Shown here piece after piece: positions 18,510-28,504 of a DNA stretch of 64,000 bases. Source of the DNA: Photobacterium aphoticum. GTDB lineage: Bacteria; Pseudomonadota; Gammaproteobacteria; Enterobacterales; Vibrionaceae. How positions within the stretch are numbered: the first letter of the stretch is position 1; each line of letters starts with the position of its first letter. Below the pieces are notes generated by a model, which saw nothing but the letters and a program-made list of their open reading frames with translations, was not told where the DNA came from and did not search any database. The translations under genes and the position numbers were made by a program. The stretch lies in the NCBI RefSeq assembly GCF_001029435.1, contig NZ_LDOV01000025.1, positions 124,001 through 188,000 on the forward strand, given 5' to 3'.

Positions 18510-20468
18510 ATGATTGCCAAGTTTTTTGCCGCCGGTGGCGCGCTCGATAAAGCCATTCCCGGGTTTCAGGCTCGTCAGCCTCAGATAGACATGGCAGAAG
18601 CCGTGGCAGATGCCATCCAGTCACAAACCCAGCTGGTGGTAGAAGCGGGCACAGGAACCGGTAAGACATTCGCGTATCTGGTGCCGGCGCTGGTCAGTGG
18701 TAAGAAAGTGATCATCTCAACCGGATCGAAGAACCTGCAAGAACAGCTTTTCCACCGTGACCTGCCGCTCATGACCGATGCCCTGGGCTTTACCGGACGT
18801 GTCTCGCTGCTAAAAGGGCGGGCCAACTACCTGTGTATTGACCGTTTAGGCCGTCAGATTGCGGAAAGTCACGGGGTGCACAGCGATCCCACCTTACTGA
18901 GCCAACTGGTGCAAGTCAGAAGCTGGTCATCATCCACCAAAACCGGTGATTTGGGCGATTGCGATGCGATTGCTGAAGACAGTCCGGTGCTGCCGATGAT
19001 CACCTCCACCAATGAGAACTGCTTAGGCCGAGAATGCCCCGCCTATGACGAGTGTTTCGTGGTGAAAGCCCGCCGTCGCGCAATGGAGGCCGATGTGGTG
19101 GTGGTGAACCATCACTTGTTTCTGGCGGATTTGGCAATTAAAGAAACCGGCTTTGGAGAGCTGATCCCGGAAGCGGAAGTGTTCATCTTTGATGAAGCCC
19201 ACCAGATGCCGGACATTGCCAGCCAGTACTTTGGCCAGAGCCTGACCAGTCGTCAGATCCAAGAGCTCGCCAAAGACGTCGAAATTGGTTACCGCACCGA
19301 AGCCAAAGACATGCGCCAGCTGCAGAAAACCGCCGATCGCTTGTTTCAGGCGGCGGCAGACATGCGCATTGTGCTGGGCGAGCCCGGCTTTCGGGGTAAC
19401 TGGCGAGAGGCGATCACCAGCCCATCGATTCAGCGTGAAATTACCCGTTTGACCGATGCGTTGGATCTTACTCATGAAGTGTTGAAATTGGCTCTGGGGC
19501 GCAGCCAGTTGCTGGATACCGCTTTTGAGCGTGCCACGTTACTGAAAGCGCGCCTGCAGCGGGTGTGTGACACCACGATCACCGGTTATTCCTACTGGTA
19601 TGAATGTACGCCGCGCCATTTCAGTTTGCACATTACGCCGCTGTCGGTGGCGGAAAAATTCCACGAGCAGATCACCGAGCAGGGCGGCGCGTGGATTTTT
19701 ACTTCAGCTACCTTGGCGGTGAACGATGACTTTAGCCATTTCAGTCAGCGACTCGGGTTAACGCCGAAACAGCAGTTTTCACTGGAAAGTCCGTTTGATT
19801 ACCAGCAGCAGGCCTTGCTCTGTGTGCCGCGCTTTTTACCTGAACCCAACAGCATGGGCATTGCCGATCGGCTGGTGGACATGCTGGCACCGCTGATTGC
19901 CAGCAACAACGGACGCTGTTTCTTCCTGTGCACCTCTCACCAAATGGTGCGCGATTTGGCCGAAGGTTTCCGTGCCAAGCTGGATTTGCCCGTGCTGGTG
20001 CAGGGGGAAACCACCAAACAGAAGCTGTTGGCTGAATATCTGGAGCGCGGTGATGCTTTGTTGGTTGCGACCGGTGCGTTCTGGGAAGGGGTCGATGTTA
20101 GAGGCCAGGCCCTAAGCTGTGTTATTATCGATAAATTACCGTTTACTGCACCGGATGATCCGTTGCTAAAAGCGCGAATAGAAGATTGTCGCCTGCGTGG
20201 TGGCGATCCGTTTGCACAAGTCCAAATCCCTGATGCGGTGATCACCTTAAAGCAGGGGGTAGGGCGTTTGATCCGAGACAAGCAAGATAAAGGCGTCTTG
20301 GTGATTTGTGATAACCGATTAGTGACGCGTCCGTATGGCGCGGTCTTTTTACGCAGTCTGCCGCCGATCCCTCGTACTCGCGATGTGGAAGGCGTTGGGC
20401 AGTTTTTATCTTCCATCAACGGTGCACAGACACCGGATGATTGCGAAGAACAGCATTCAGAGGCTTGA
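18510..20468 (+). CDS. yoaA: DinG-family ATP-dependent DNA helicase YoaA
   Basis: An XPD/DinG-type superfamily 2 helicase. In E. coli YoaA partners the HolC subunit and helps tolerate replication-blocking damage. The 652-residue protein has Walker A EAGTGTGKT at 45-53, an iron-sulfur cluster region with Cys near residue 108 and three more in ENCLGRECPAYDECF near 168-182, DEAH near residue 227, and C-terminal helicase motifs including GRLIRD. The start MIAKFFAAGG aligns with the family; a TTG six codons upstream is possible. tsaB begins directly after the stop codon, so the two are coupled. Confidence 0.92.
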   Translation: MIAKFFAAGGALDKAIPGFQARQPQIDMAEAVADAIQSQTQLVVEAGTGTGKTFAYLVPALVSGKKVIISTGSKNLQEQLFHRDLPLMTDALGFTGRVSLLKGRANYLCIDRLGRQIAESHGVHSDPTLLSQLVQVRSWSSSTKTGDLGDCDAIAEDSPVLPMITSTNENCLGRECPAYDECFVVKARRRAMEADVVVVNHHLFLADLAIKETGFGELIPEAEVFIFDEAHQMPDIASQYFGQSLTSRQIQELAKDVEIGYRTEAKDMRQLQKTADRLFQAAADMRIVLGEPGFRGNWREAITSPSIQREITRLTDALDLTHEVLKLALGRSQLLDTAFERATLLKARLQRVCDTTITGYSYWYECTPRHFSLHITPLSVAEKFHEQITEQGGAWIFTSATLAVNDDFSHFSQRLGLTPKQQFSLESPFDYQQQALLCVPRFLPEPNSMGIADRLVDMLAPLIASNNGRCFFLCTSHQMVRDLAEGFRAKLDLPVLVQGETTKQKLLAEYLERGDALLVATGAFWEGVDVRGQALSCVIIDKLPFTAPDDPLLKARIEDCRLRGGDPFAQVQIPDAVITLKQGVGRLIRDKQDKGVLVICDNRLVTRPYGAVFLRSLPPIPRTRDVEGVGQFLSSINGAQTPDDCEEQHSEA

Positions 20469-21170
20469 ATGAGCAACACAATCCTAGCAGTGGATACTGC
20501 CACAGAAAACTGTTCCGTTGCCCTATTGATGGGTGATGAAGTGATTTCACGTTGTGAATATGCACCGCGTGAACACACCACAAAAATCCTGCCAATGGTG
20601 GATGAAGTGTTGGCTGAAGGCGGCATTCGCCTGAGCCAGCTGGACGCACTGGCGTATGGTCGCGGTCCGGGTAGCTTTACCGGTGTGCGTATCGGTATTG
20701 GTATTGCACAAGGTCTGGCGTTTGGCGCAGATCTGCCGATGGTAGGTGTTTCTACTTTGGCGGCAATGGCACAAGGTTCTTACCGTTTACATCAGGCTGA
20801 GCAGGTGATGGCCGCGATTGATGCCCGTATGGACGAAGTGTACTGGGGTCAATATGTGCGTCAGGCTGACGGTGATTGGTTGGTACAAGGCAGTGAAATC
20901 GTGGTGAAACCTGCTGAATTGGTGACGCAACTGAGCGCTGAAACCGGTCGCTGGTTTACGGCGGGTACAGGTTGGGAAAGCTATGCTGAAGTCTTAGCAC
21001 AATTGCCTGTTGAGTTGGTCCAAGGTACTGTTCTGTATCCGGATTCTATGGATATGGTACACTTGGCGAAATACGCGTTTGCGCGCGGTGAAGCGGTATC
21101 GGCAGAAGTCGCAAGCCCGGTGTATGTGCGTGATACCGTGACCTGGAAGAAATTGCCAGGTCGCGAATAA
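20469..21170 (+). CDS. tsaB: tRNA threonylcarbamoyladenosine biosynthesis protein TsaB
   Basis: A 233-residue ASKHA-fold protein that, with TsaD and TsaE, installs the t6A modification at position 37 of ANN-decoding tRNAs. The N-terminal [15 protein letters not shown] and the family motif [13 protein letters not shown] near residue 64 are clear. It starts immediately after the yoaA stop. Confidence 0.95.
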   Translation: MSNTILAVDTATENCSVALLMGDEVISRCEYAPREHTTKILPMVDEVLAEGGIRLSQLDALAYGRGPGSFTGVRIGIGIAQGLAFGADLPMVGVSTLAAMAQGSYRLHQAEQVMAAIDARMDEVYWGQYVRQADGDWLVQGSEIVVKPAELVTQLSAETGRWFTAGTGWESYAEVLAQLPVELVQGTVLYPDSMDMVHLAKYAFARGEAVSAEVASPVYVRDTVTWKKLPGRE

Positions 21171-21284
21171 CGACCAAGTACGATGCCGTATTGTATGTCC
21201 TGTCTGAGTAAGATGGGTGACAGGCCAAGGCGCGAGTCATGGCGACAGCACAAGACGGCATCTTGTCGGTTTAGGGAGTGATCC

Positions 21285-21569
21285 ATGGTTTCAATTCAGC
21301 GTCTTCCCGTTACCCACACCTCGTCGGCCCCGAAAGCAAAACCTCAGGGGCCGGTGACGTTAGATGTCACGCCGCAGCCGGTTAAAACGGCGGCACAGGC
21401 GGTGACATTATCGGCCGATCCTGCCCAGTTAGAAGCGGCGCACGCCCGCGTGCAGTATGACCAACCGGTCGGCAAGCACCGTGATGCGCTGGCGTCGTAC
21501 ATGGGAGTGATGCATCAGCAACGGCGTGATGATCTCTCTGCGTTGGTCGGTGTGGATATTTACGTTTAA
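21285..21569 (+). CDS. Small conserved-looking hypothetical protein
   Basis: A 94-residue protein behind a GGGAG ribosome-binding site. The first 60 residues are Pro/Ala/Thr-rich and probably unstructured. The C-terminal third (DQPVGKHRDALASYMGVM, then RRDDLSALVGVDIYV) looks like a folded or interacting helical segment. No signal peptide or membrane segment. I do not recognise a named family. It lies between tsaB and slp on the same strand, and the 115-base leader contains matching blocks GATGCCGT/ACGGCATC and CCTGTC/GACAGG that could form a nested hairpin. Confidence 0.6.
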   Translation: MVSIQRLPVTHTSSAPKAKPQGPVTLDVTPQPVKTAAQAVTLSADPAQLEAAHARVQYDQPVGKHRDALASYMGVMHQQRRDDLSALVGVDIYV

Positions 21570-21648
21570 GCCATGCTAACACGCGTACCGGTAACATCGA
21601 CGACGATAAGCAATTGTATGCTTCTTCATCAGTTGACAAGGGGTATGA

Positions 21649-22206
21649 ATGTTTAGAAAGCTATTTGCTGGGTTGCTTGCTGCGATTATGGTAGGCTGCG
21701 CGGCAGTGCCTGAAAGTCTGCGCACAGAAAGTGATAACCCGCTGACAGACATCGTGTTAATCACGCAACAGCAGGCGTCATCACCAACCGAACAGCCTGA
21801 AGTGCGGCTCGGCGGGGTGATTGCCAGTATTCGTAATGACGCTGATAAAACGCGCTTAGAGATTGTGGCATTGCCCATCAGTGCCAGCGGTAAGCCGGAA
21901 TTAGGCGCCAACCCTGAGCAGCGCTTCATTGCTTATATTGATGGCTTTGTTGAACCGATGGCCTACCACAGTGGACGTTTGATCACCGTGGCTGGACGTG
22001 TCACCGGTCAAGAGCAGGGCACTGTCGGGGATTTCCCGTATACCTATCCGGTCGTGACCGTCACTGGCAGCCAGTTGTGGCAGGTGAAAAAGGAACTCTG
22101 GATGATGGAAACCGATCCGTTCCCACCTTGTTGGGGGCTGCATTGCTCACCGTATCGCGCTAACCCGTGGTCACGCGGTGAAGTGAGAGAGCGGGTGACC
22201 CAATAA
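21649..22206 (+). CDS. slp: Slp family outer-membrane lipoprotein
   Basis: A 185-residue lipoprotein of the Slp (starvation-inducible) family. The signal peptide ends in the lipobox MVGC with Cys17 as lipidation site. The mature part shows the Slp pattern VRLGGVIASIRND, FIAYIDGFVEPMAYHSGRL and VTVAGRVTGQE-like strands, with PYTYPVV near residue 138. The role is not established; E. coli Slp is made in stationary phase and acid stress. It may share a transcript with the hydrolase gene 23 bases downstream. Confidence 0.88.
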   Translation: MFRKLFAGLLAAIMVGCAAVPESLRTESDNPLTDIVLITQQQASSPTEQPEVRLGGVIASIRNDADKTRLEIVALPISASGKPELGANPEQRFIAYIDGFVEPMAYHSGRLITVAGRVTGQEQGTVGDFPYTYPVVTVTGSQLWQVKKELWMMETDPFPPCWGLHCSPYRANPWSRGEVRERVTQ

Positions 22207-22229
22207 TGCCATGAGGTTCATGTCAGATC

Positions 22230-23162
22230 ATGGTTCACATTGAGATACCGACAGCAGGCTCGCATTTAGCGGGCTTGTGTTCGTTTACACCACCGGATTT
22301 TTCTGCCGGTACACCAGAGGTGCTTCCCCCTGAGAAGCCGCTGCTGGTCATGTTACACGGTTGGCAAGATAACGCGGCCAGTTTTACGCCGCTGTTTCCT
22401 GCGTTGACCGATCATTTTTCGCTGTTGGCCGTGGACTGGCCAGGGCATGGGTTATCACCCCATCGCGCAGCTGACAATTTCTATCACTTTGTCGATTATG
22501 TGGATGATCTGGCGCAGTTGATGACTACGCTGGCGAACGCGTGTGTCATGCCATCGCGTGTCATGCTGGTTGGTCATTCGCTCGGTGCGCTGGTGGCGAC
22601 CTGTTATGCCGCCGCGTTTGCGGAACGGGTTGACGGCTTGGTGCTGATCGAAGGGTTAGCGCCCTTATCTGAGCCGCCGATGCAGGCTGCCACGCGTTTA
22701 CGACAAGGCATAGAAAGCCGGCAACGATACCGGGCGAGGGCGTTGCAGCGTGAGTCGCGTCCGCCACGTTCGATGGCTTCGTTGGAACAGGCACTGGCCT
22801 TACGGTGTCAGGTGAACGGACTGCGTGCAGAGCAACTGCGTCCGATCATTGAACGTGGTGTCTACGAAGATCGCGGCCGCTGGCATTGGCGACACGATCC
22901 GCGTTTGCGGTGTGATTCGCTTTATCGCATGGGCCGTGAGCACGCCAATGCGTTATCCCGTGCGATAAGCGCACCGATTTTGTCGATTGTGGGTCAGCAA
23001 GGGTACCCGCAATTGAAACAGGACCAGATTGCACAGCAAGACTGGCCTACATTGATTCAGCATGAGGTGGCCGGTGGGCACCATTGCCACCTTGAGCACC
23101 CTGATGCAGTGACTGAACAGATTCTGTCGTTCAGTTCAAAAATACATAAACTGATCCGTTGA
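22230..23162 (+). CDS. Alpha/beta-fold hydrolase
   Basis: A 310-residue cytoplasmic alpha/beta hydrolase. The oxyanion region LLVMLHGWQDNAASF is near residue 38, the nucleophile elbow GHSLGA (Ser near residue 113), and the catalytic His is in GGHHCHLEHP near residue 283. The Asp/Glu member of the triad was not assigned with certainty. The Arg-rich cap region lies around residues 150-200. Esterase or thioesterase activity is possible, and its place just before fadD hints at acyl metabolism, but the substrate is unknown. Confidence 0.88.
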   Translation: MVHIEIPTAGSHLAGLCSFTPPDFSAGTPEVLPPEKPLLVMLHGWQDNAASFTPLFPALTDHFSLLAVDWPGHGLSPHRAADNFYHFVDYVDDLAQLMTTLANACVMPSRVMLVGHSLGALVATCYAAAFAERVDGLVLIEGLAPLSEPPMQAATRLRQGIESRQRYRARALQRESRPPRSMASLEQALALRCQVNGLRAEQLRPIIERGVYEDRGRWHWRHDPRLRCDSLYRMGREHANALSRAISAPILSIVGQQGYPQLKQDQIAQQDWPTLIQHEVAGGHHCHLEHPDAVTEQILSFSSKIHKLIR

Positions 23163-23259
23163 GGTCAGTGTTACTTGTCTGTTACCTGTGCTGTAATTGT
23201 CTGAATTAACAATAAATACAGTGCAGAGGCATCAAGCCACATGAATAGGAGTATGCAAC

Positions 23260-24945
23260 GTGGATAAGGTTTGGCTTAACCGCTATCCGGAAGATGTACC
23301 AGCTGAAATTACGCTGGACCAATATCCGTCATTAGTTGAAATGTTTGAGCAATCGGTACAGAAGTATGCCGATCAGACTGCATTCATCAACATGGGACAG
23401 GTCATGACCTTCCGCAAGCTGGAAGAGCGCAGCCGTGCCTTCGCTGCTTACCTGCAAAACGAATTGCACCTGAAAAAAGGTGACCGTGTTGCAGTGATGA
23501 TGCCAAACCTGCTGCAATACCCGATTGCCCTGTTCGGTATTCTGCGTGCGGGCTGTGTGGTGGTAAACGTGAACCCGCTGTACACGCCGCGTGAGCTTGA
23601 GCACCAGTTGAATGACTCGGGCGCGAAAGCGATCGTGATTGTATCGAACTTCGCCCACACGCTGGAAAGTATCGTGAAAAACACCGGTGTGCAGCATGTG
23701 GTACTGACTAGCCTGGGTGATCAGCTGTCTCGTCCAAAGGGCACGCTGGTAAACTTCGTGGTGAAATACATCAAGAAGATGGTGCCGAAGTACCACTTGC
23801 CTCACGCAACGTCTATGCGTATGGCATTGCGTAAAGGCCGTCGTATGCAGTACGTGAAACCGTTCATGAACGGTGAAGACGTGGCATTCCTGCAGTACAC
23901 CGGTGGTACAACGGGCGTGGCAAAAGGCGCGATTTTGAGCCACCGCAACATGCTGGCAAACGTGATGCAGGCGAAAGGCGCCTACGGTCCGGTTCTGACC
24001 GAAGGCCGTGAGCTGATCGTGACGGCACTGCCGCTGTACCACGTGTTTGCATTGACCGTAAACTGCCTGTTGTTCATTGAAATGGGTGGTCGTAACTTAC
24101 TGATCACCAACCCACGTGATATTCCTACTTTTGTCAAAGAGCTACAGCGTTACCCGTTCACAGCAATCACCGGTGTGAACACCCTGTTTAATGCGCTTGT
24201 GAACAATGCGGACTTCCGTGATGTTGATTTCAGCCAGCTACGCCTGTCTGTGGGCGGCGGTATGGCGGTACAGCGTGCTGTGGCTGAGAAGTGGAAACAA
24301 ATTACCGGTAACTACCTGCTGGAAGGTTACGGTCTGACCGAGTGTTCACCGCTGGTGGCGGCGTACCCGTACGACTTGGTTGACTATAATGGTTCTATCG
24401 GTCTGCCGGTTCCATCGACAGAAGTGCGTATGGTCGACGACGAAGGTAACGTGGTAGGCTATGATCAGGTGGGTGAATTGCAAGTACGTGGCCCGCAAGT
24501 GATGCAAGGCTACTGGCAGCGTCCGGAAGCGACCAAAGAAGTGTTAACGGATGATGGCTGGCTATCAACGGGGGATATTGTCCGTTTTGATGATGAAGGC
24601 TTCTTGCACATCGTTGACCGTAAGAAAGACATGATTCTGGTATCTGGCTTTAACGTCTACCCGAACGAAATTGAAGATGTGGTAGCCCTGCACGGTAAAG
24701 TGCTGGAAGTAGCCGCCATCGGTGAGCCGCACGAAGTGTCTGGCGAAATCGTGAAGATTTGTGTTGTGAAGCGTGATGACAGCCTGACTCGCGAAGAATT
24801 GCTGAGTCATTGTCGTCAGCATCTGACAGGTTATAAGATCCCGAAAATTGTTGAGTTCCGTGAGGAATTGCCAAAGACCAATGTCGGCAAAATCCTGCGT
24901 CGCGCTTTGCGTGAAGAGTCTCAGCAACCTGCTCAGGACGCCTAA
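23260..24945 (+). CDS. fadD: Long-chain fatty-acid-CoA ligase
   Basis: Activates fatty acids to acyl-CoA with ATP at the inner membrane, coupled to FadL import and beta-oxidation. 561 residues. AMP-binding motifs: [12 protein letters not shown] near residue 212, [10 protein letters not shown] near residue 357, and the C-terminal [20 protein letters not shown] near residue 440. The start is GTG (protein [12 protein letters not shown]), with AGGAG 8 bases upstream. A weak palindrome at 23195-23207 is the only FadR-like sequence in the leader. Confidence 0.96.
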   Translation: MDKVWLNRYPEDVPAEITLDQYPSLVEMFEQSVQKYADQTAFINMGQVMTFRKLEERSRAFAAYLQNELHLKKGDRVAVMMPNLLQYPIALFGILRAGCVVVNVNPLYTPRELEHQLNDSGAKAIVIVSNFAHTLESIVKNTGVQHVVLTSLGDQLSRPKGTLVNFVVKYIKKMVPKYHLPHATSMRMALRKGRRMQYVKPFMNGEDVAFLQYTGGTTGVAKGAILSHRNMLANVMQAKGAYGPVLTEGRELIVTALPLYHVFALTVNCLLFIEMGGRNLLITNPRDIPTFVKELQRYPFTAITGVNTLFNALVNNADFRDVDFSQLRLSVGGGMAVQRAVAEKWKQITGNYLLEGYGLTECSPLVAAYPYDLVDYNGSIGLPVPSTEVRMVDDEGNVVGYDQVGELQVRGPQVMQGYWQRPEATKEVLTDDGWLSTGDIVRFDDEGFLHIVDRKKDMILVSGFNVYPNEIEDVVALHGKVLEVAAIGEPHEVSGEIVKICVVKRDDSLTREELLSHCRQHLTGYKIPKIVEFREELPKTNVGKILRRALREESQQPAQDA

Positions 24946-24970
24946 GCGTTTCACTGAATGAGAATATCCA

Positions 24971-24996
24971 ATGCCGGCCTTTATGCCGGCATTTTA
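24971..24996 (+). terminator. Rho-independent terminator of fadD
   Basis: Perfect 8-bp stem 24971-24978 / 24985-24992 followed by TTTT. It lies directly before the rnd start and shows that upstream ATG codons in the rnd frame are not the real start. Confidence 0.8.
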
Positions 24997-25009
24997 TTGG
25001 AAAGCTATT

Positions 25010-26131
25010 GTGAATTTTGAAATTGTAACGACAACCGCGCGCCTGGAAACGATCTGTTTGGCCGCGCGCCGTCAGCAGGCGGTGATGTTGGATACGGAGT
25101 TTGTCCGCACCCGTACGCTTTACCCGAAACTGGGCCTGATCCAGCTGTTTGATGGTGAAGCACTGGCCTTGATTGATCCGTTGGAAATCGACGATTTGAC
25201 GCCACTGTGGGACTTGCTGCGCGATCAGTCAGTCACCAAGGTACTGCATGCCTGTGGTGAAGACTTAGAAGTGTTCCAGCACTACGCGGGTTGCTTGCCG
25301 GTACCGATGATTGATACCCAAGTGATGGCCGCGTTCCTGGGCTACGGTGTATCCGCAGGTTTCGGTACGCTGGTGAAAGATTTCCTTGGCGTGGAGCTGG
25401 ATAAAGGCGAAGCGCGTACCAACTGGATGGCGCGTCCTCTGACAGACCGTCAGCTGGATTATGCGGCGGCAGACGTGTTCTACCTGATGCCGTTGTTCCA
25501 AAAGCTAATGCCATTGGTAGAAGCGAAAGGCTGGAAAGAAGCGCTAGAGCAAGAGTGTGCCGGTTTGATGCTAAAACGCATGAAGACCGTGGATCCGGAC
25601 AAAGCCTACCTAGACATCAAAAATGCGTGGCAGCTGAATCCTAAGCAGTTGGCGATTTTGCAGCAAGCCGCGAAATGGCGTTTGTTAGAAGCCCGTAAGC
25701 GTGATTTAGCCCTGAACTTTGTGGTGAAAGAGCTGAACCTGTGGAAACTGGCGCGCTATGGCATCAAGTCGAAAGCGGTGATGACCAAAGAAGGCTTCGA
25801 CAACATGGAAATTCAGCGTCACGGTAACCGTTTGTTGAAAATGGTGTACGACGTGGACGATCTGTCGCCGCAGCAGTACCCAGAGAAAATCGTTCGCTTG
25901 GTGGATGTGATGGGCTACAAGCAGATGGTCAAAGTGCTGAAAGACGTGGTCACCGAAGTGGAAGCGCAAACCGGCCTGATGCCAGAGTTTCTGGCCTCGA
26001 AAAAGCAGGTGAATGAGTTGATTTCGTGGGCGTGGAAAAAACAGCGCCCGCAAGACAAACTGCCAGACATGTTGAAAACGTGGCGTAAACCGCTGTTTGA
26101 AGCCAAAGTGCTGCCATTGTTGGATCGCTAA
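25010..26131 (+). CDS. rnd: Ribonuclease D
   Basis: A 3'-5' exoribonuclease of the DEDDy class that trims tRNA 3' ends. The GTG start (MNFEIVTTTARL), behind GGAAAG, gives 373 residues, close to E. coli RNase D. The exonuclease motifs are LDTEFVRT, VLHACGEDLEVF and YAAADVFYL, which supply the four acidic residues. Two HRDC domains follow (from about residue 205). Earlier in-frame ATGs fall inside the fadD terminator. Confidence 0.95.
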   Translation: MNFEIVTTTARLETICLAARRQQAVMLDTEFVRTRTLYPKLGLIQLFDGEALALIDPLEIDDLTPLWDLLRDQSVTKVLHACGEDLEVFQHYAGCLPVPMIDTQVMAAFLGYGVSAGFGTLVKDFLGVELDKGEARTNWMARPLTDRQLDYAAADVFYLMPLFQKLMPLVEAKGWKEALEQECAGLMLKRMKTVDPDKAYLDIKNAWQLNPKQLAILQQAAKWRLLEARKRDLALNFVVKELNLWKLARYGIKSKAVMTKEGFDNMEIQRHGNRLLKMVYDVDDLSPQQYPEKIVRLVDVMGYKQMVKVLKDVVTEVEAQTGLMPEFLASKKQVNELISWAWKKQRPQDKLPDMLKTWRKPLFEAKVLPLLDR

Positions 26132-26170
26132 TCGCGTTTATTATCCCCAACAGTACGTGTCTACGGATAT

Positions 26171-26200
26171 AAAAAAGCCCTGTCTAAACAGGGCTTTTTA
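26171..26200. terminator. Bidirectional terminator between rnd and minE
   Basis: Perfect 12-bp stem 26172-26183 / 26188-26199 with A residues left and T residues right, between convergent genes. Confidence 0.9.
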
Positions 26201-26225
26201 CTTTTCGTTATTCTCGCTAACGTCG

Positions 26226-26489
26226 TTACTTGTCTTCTTCAGGCAACGTTACATTCAGTTCTAATACGGCCAGATCTTCTTCTTTCTGGTCAAGGTGAAC
26301 GGTCACCTGATCGGGACTGATAGCCACATACTTGCTGATCACCTCCAAGATATCCTGCTTAAGCTGAGGCAGGTAACTTGGTGCACCCTGACCGGCCGAA
26401 CGGCGCTCGGCCACAATGATCTGAAGTCGCTCTTTGGCAACGCTGGCTGTCGTTGTTTTCTTGGGGCGGAAGAATTCTAACAGTGCCAT
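26226..26489 (-). CDS. minE: Cell division topological specificity factor MinE
   Basis: An 87-residue protein that stimulates MinD ATPase and drives pole-to-pole oscillation, which restricts the MinCD inhibitor to the poles. The N-terminal [11 protein letters not shown] is the membrane-targeting and MinD-interacting segment. [12 protein letters not shown] is the contact helix. The C-terminal half is the dimerising topological domain. It lies 6 bases after minD in the minCDE operon. Confidence 0.97.
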   Translation of the reverse strand: MALLEFFRPKKTTTASVAKERLQIIVAERRSAGQGAPSYLPQLKQDILEVISKYVAISPDQVTVHLDQKEEDLAVLELNVTLPEEDK

Positions 26490-26495
26490 GGTGCA

Positions 26496-27308
26496 TTACC
26501 CTCCGAATAGACGTTTAAGGAAACCTTTCTTCTCTTCTTCAAGGAAGCGGAATGGGCGTTCTTCACCAAGTAGGCGAGCAACGGTATCTTCATAAGCCAG
26601 ACCTGCGTCAGAACCTTTATCAAAGATCACCGGTTCGCCTTTGTTAGAGGCATTCAATACCGCCTGGCTTTCTGGGATCACACCCAGTAGTGGAATGTGC
26701 AGGATCTCTTCCACGTCTTCCACGCTAAGCATTTCACCCAATGTTACGCGTGCTGGGTTGTAGCGTGTCAGCAACAGGTGAGTTTTCACAGGCTCACCAG
26801 CCGTTTCTGCGCGGCGAGACTTAGAGTCCAGAATACCCAAAATACGGTCAGAGTCGCGTACTGACGACACTTCCGGGTTGGTGGTAACAATGGCTTCATC
26901 AGCAAAGTACAGCGCCATCAATGCGCCTGTTTCGATACCGGCCGGGGAGTCACAGATGATGAACTCAAAGCCCATATCCGCCATATCATGAAGGACTTTT
27001 TCTACGCCATCTTTGCTCAGCGCTTCTTTATCACGAGTCTGGGAAGCCGGTAGCACGTAAAGGTTATCAACGCGCTTGTCTTTGATCAGCGCTTGGTTCA
27101 GGTTTGCTTCGCCATTGATGACATTGACAAAATCGTAAACCACGCGGCGCTCACAACCCATGATCAAATCCAGGTTACGTAAGCCGATATCAAAATCAAT
27201 TACAGCGGTTTTTTTGCCGCACAGTGCAAGGCCAGAGGCAATCGCTGCACTAGAGGTAGTTTTACCAACGCCCCCCTTACCTGAGGTAACCACGATAATA
27301 CGTGCCAT
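26496..27308 (-). CDS. minD: Septum-site determining ATPase MinD
   Basis: A ParA/MinD-family ATPase that recruits MinC to the membrane. 270 residues with the deviant Walker A GKGGVGKTT near residues 10-18, FDIGLRNLDLIMG, and the C-terminal amphipathic membrane-targeting helix KKGFLKRLFGG. It lies 21 bases after minC. Confidence 0.98.
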   Translation of the reverse strand: MARIIVVTSGKGGVGKTTSSAAIASGLALCGKKTAVIDFDIGLRNLDLIMGCERRVVYDFVNVINGEANLNQALIKDKRVDNLYVLPASQTRDKEALSKDGVEKVLHDMADMGFEFIICDSPAGIETGALMALYFADEAIVTTNPEVSSVRDSDRILGILDSKSRRAETAGEPVKTHLLLTRYNPARVTLGEMLSVEDVEEILHIPLLGVIPESQAVLNASNKGEPVIFDKGSDAGLAYEDTVARLLGEERPFRFLEEEKKGFLKRLFGG

Positions 27309-27329
27309 TATTTAATTCCTTATTAAACG

Positions 27330-27992
27330 TTACAGAGCCAGTTGCTCTATGTTCAAATTGTTTTCAGCAAGTGAGATAACTACATTCTTACCCCAGAACT
27401 CAGGGTGGATCTTATCGCTCAACCAATAACTGCCTGCAATCGAGACTAGCTCTGCTTGTAGGTTGTGGCAAAAAATCTTCGCTTCACCGTGGCCGTTAGC
27501 ACCCGCAATGGCACGTCCTCGCAGGGTACCATAAATATGGATACAGCCGTCGGCGATGATTTCCGCGCCTGCGCTGACATTGTTCATGACCACAAGATCA
27601 CAATTCTTTGCATAAATTTGCTGGCCAGAGCGAACCGGATTACGGATGATGCGTGTTGGCTCCATCACGGGTTCAGAAGCTTTGGCCTGGCGCGCGGCAT
27701 TCATAATGGCAAAGCCTGCGGCTTTGGCTTGTTGTTGCAGTGGGCCCGCTTTGCAGCCGCTGATCCCCACTGGGATCATACCCGCTTCGCTGACGCTGTG
27801 TTTCAGTTGTTCAAAATCGATAGTATCACTGACTTGACTAATATCGATAACAACTGGCGCGGCAGCAAAAAAATGGGGAGCTTGATCAACTTTCTGTTTA
27901 AGAAAGTCGGCAGCCTTGGGGATGTCACCGTCCACAAGATGGAGGGCCGAGAGGGTGTAAGAGCCTCCCTTGAGTTCTGCAGATTTGGTCAT
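27330..27992 (-). CDS. minC: Septum-site determining protein MinC
   Basis: The FtsZ-polymerisation inhibitor of the Min system. The N-terminal domain (about 1-100) and the C-terminal beta-helix domain are joined by a linker near residue 105. The second domain has GQQIYAKNCDLVVMNNVSAG, GGCIHIYGTLRGRA-like sequence and the end LNIEQLAL. The start is taken at MTKSAELKG, which aligns with other MinC; an ATG two codons earlier is equally possible and neither has a clear ribosome-binding site. Confidence 0.95.
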   Translation of the reverse strand: MTKSAELKGGSYTLSALHLVDGDIPKAADFLKQKVDQAPHFFAAAPVVIDISQVSDTIDFEQLKHSVSEAGMIPVGISGCKAGPLQQQAKAAGFAIMNAARQAKASEPVMEPTRIIRNPVRSGQQIYAKNCDLVVMNNVSAGAEIIADGCIHIYGTLRGRAIAGANGHGEAKIFCHNLQAELVSIAGSYWLSDKIHPEFWGKNVVISLAENNLNIEQLAL

Positions 27993-28216
27993 GGGCATTG
28001 ACTGACTGTCGCTAAATTAGCCGTTCAGGTACATTATCTCTTGGGTAGTTGCATGTTATATTCCAAAGCTTATATCAGCAAGCTATCCTTGCTTTAGCGT
28101 TGGAAATTCAGACAAGCGTCTCATCTGTTTGGCGTATGAAGCAGCGTATAAGGGAATGTTCCTTTCGTTTTGTGGTCTGAATTGAGAATCAAAGAGTATT
28201 TAAAGGTTACCGAAAC

Positions 28217-28501
28217 ATGTTGTGCGCCATTTATAGAAGTCCGAAAAAAGAAGGCACCTATCTTTATATCAATAAGAAAGATGATTTTTCTGCTGTTCCA
28301 GAAGCCTTGATGACCACCTTTGGTACCCCGCAGTTTGTGATGGTATTGAAGCTGCAGGAGGGACGTAAATTAGCACAAGCAGATGTAGAGAAAGTCAAAT
28401 TGGCGTTAGTTGACACCGGCTTTTATTTGCAGGTGCCACCGCCAGTGACCAATTTGCTGGAACAGTATAAAGCTGAGAAAGCAGAAAAAAACCAAGGGTA
28501 A
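28217..28501 (+). CDS. ycgL: YcgL domain protein
   Basis: A 94-residue protein of the YcgL family (DUF709), of unknown biochemical role. Family blocks are [29 protein letters not shown] and GFYLQVPPP. In gamma-proteobacteria the gene is regularly divergent from minC, as here. It lies 3 bases before the transglycosylase gene, so the two form an operon. Confidence 0.92.
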   Translation: MLCAIYRSPKKEGTYLYINKKDDFSAVPEALMTTFGTPQFVMVLKLQEGRKLAQADVEKVKLALVDTGFYLQVPPPVTNLLEQYKAEKAEKNQG

Positions 28502-28504
28502 ATT

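Noticed and set aside
23195-23207. Possible FadR operator before fadD
   Set aside because: Only the central GTCTGA and a short AATT palindrome agree; the outer consensus bases do not match.
23332-24042. A 236-codon minus-strand frame inside fadD
   Set aside because: Its translation is dominated by His, Gln, Arg and Val, a known artefact opposite a codon-biased gene, and fadD is certain.
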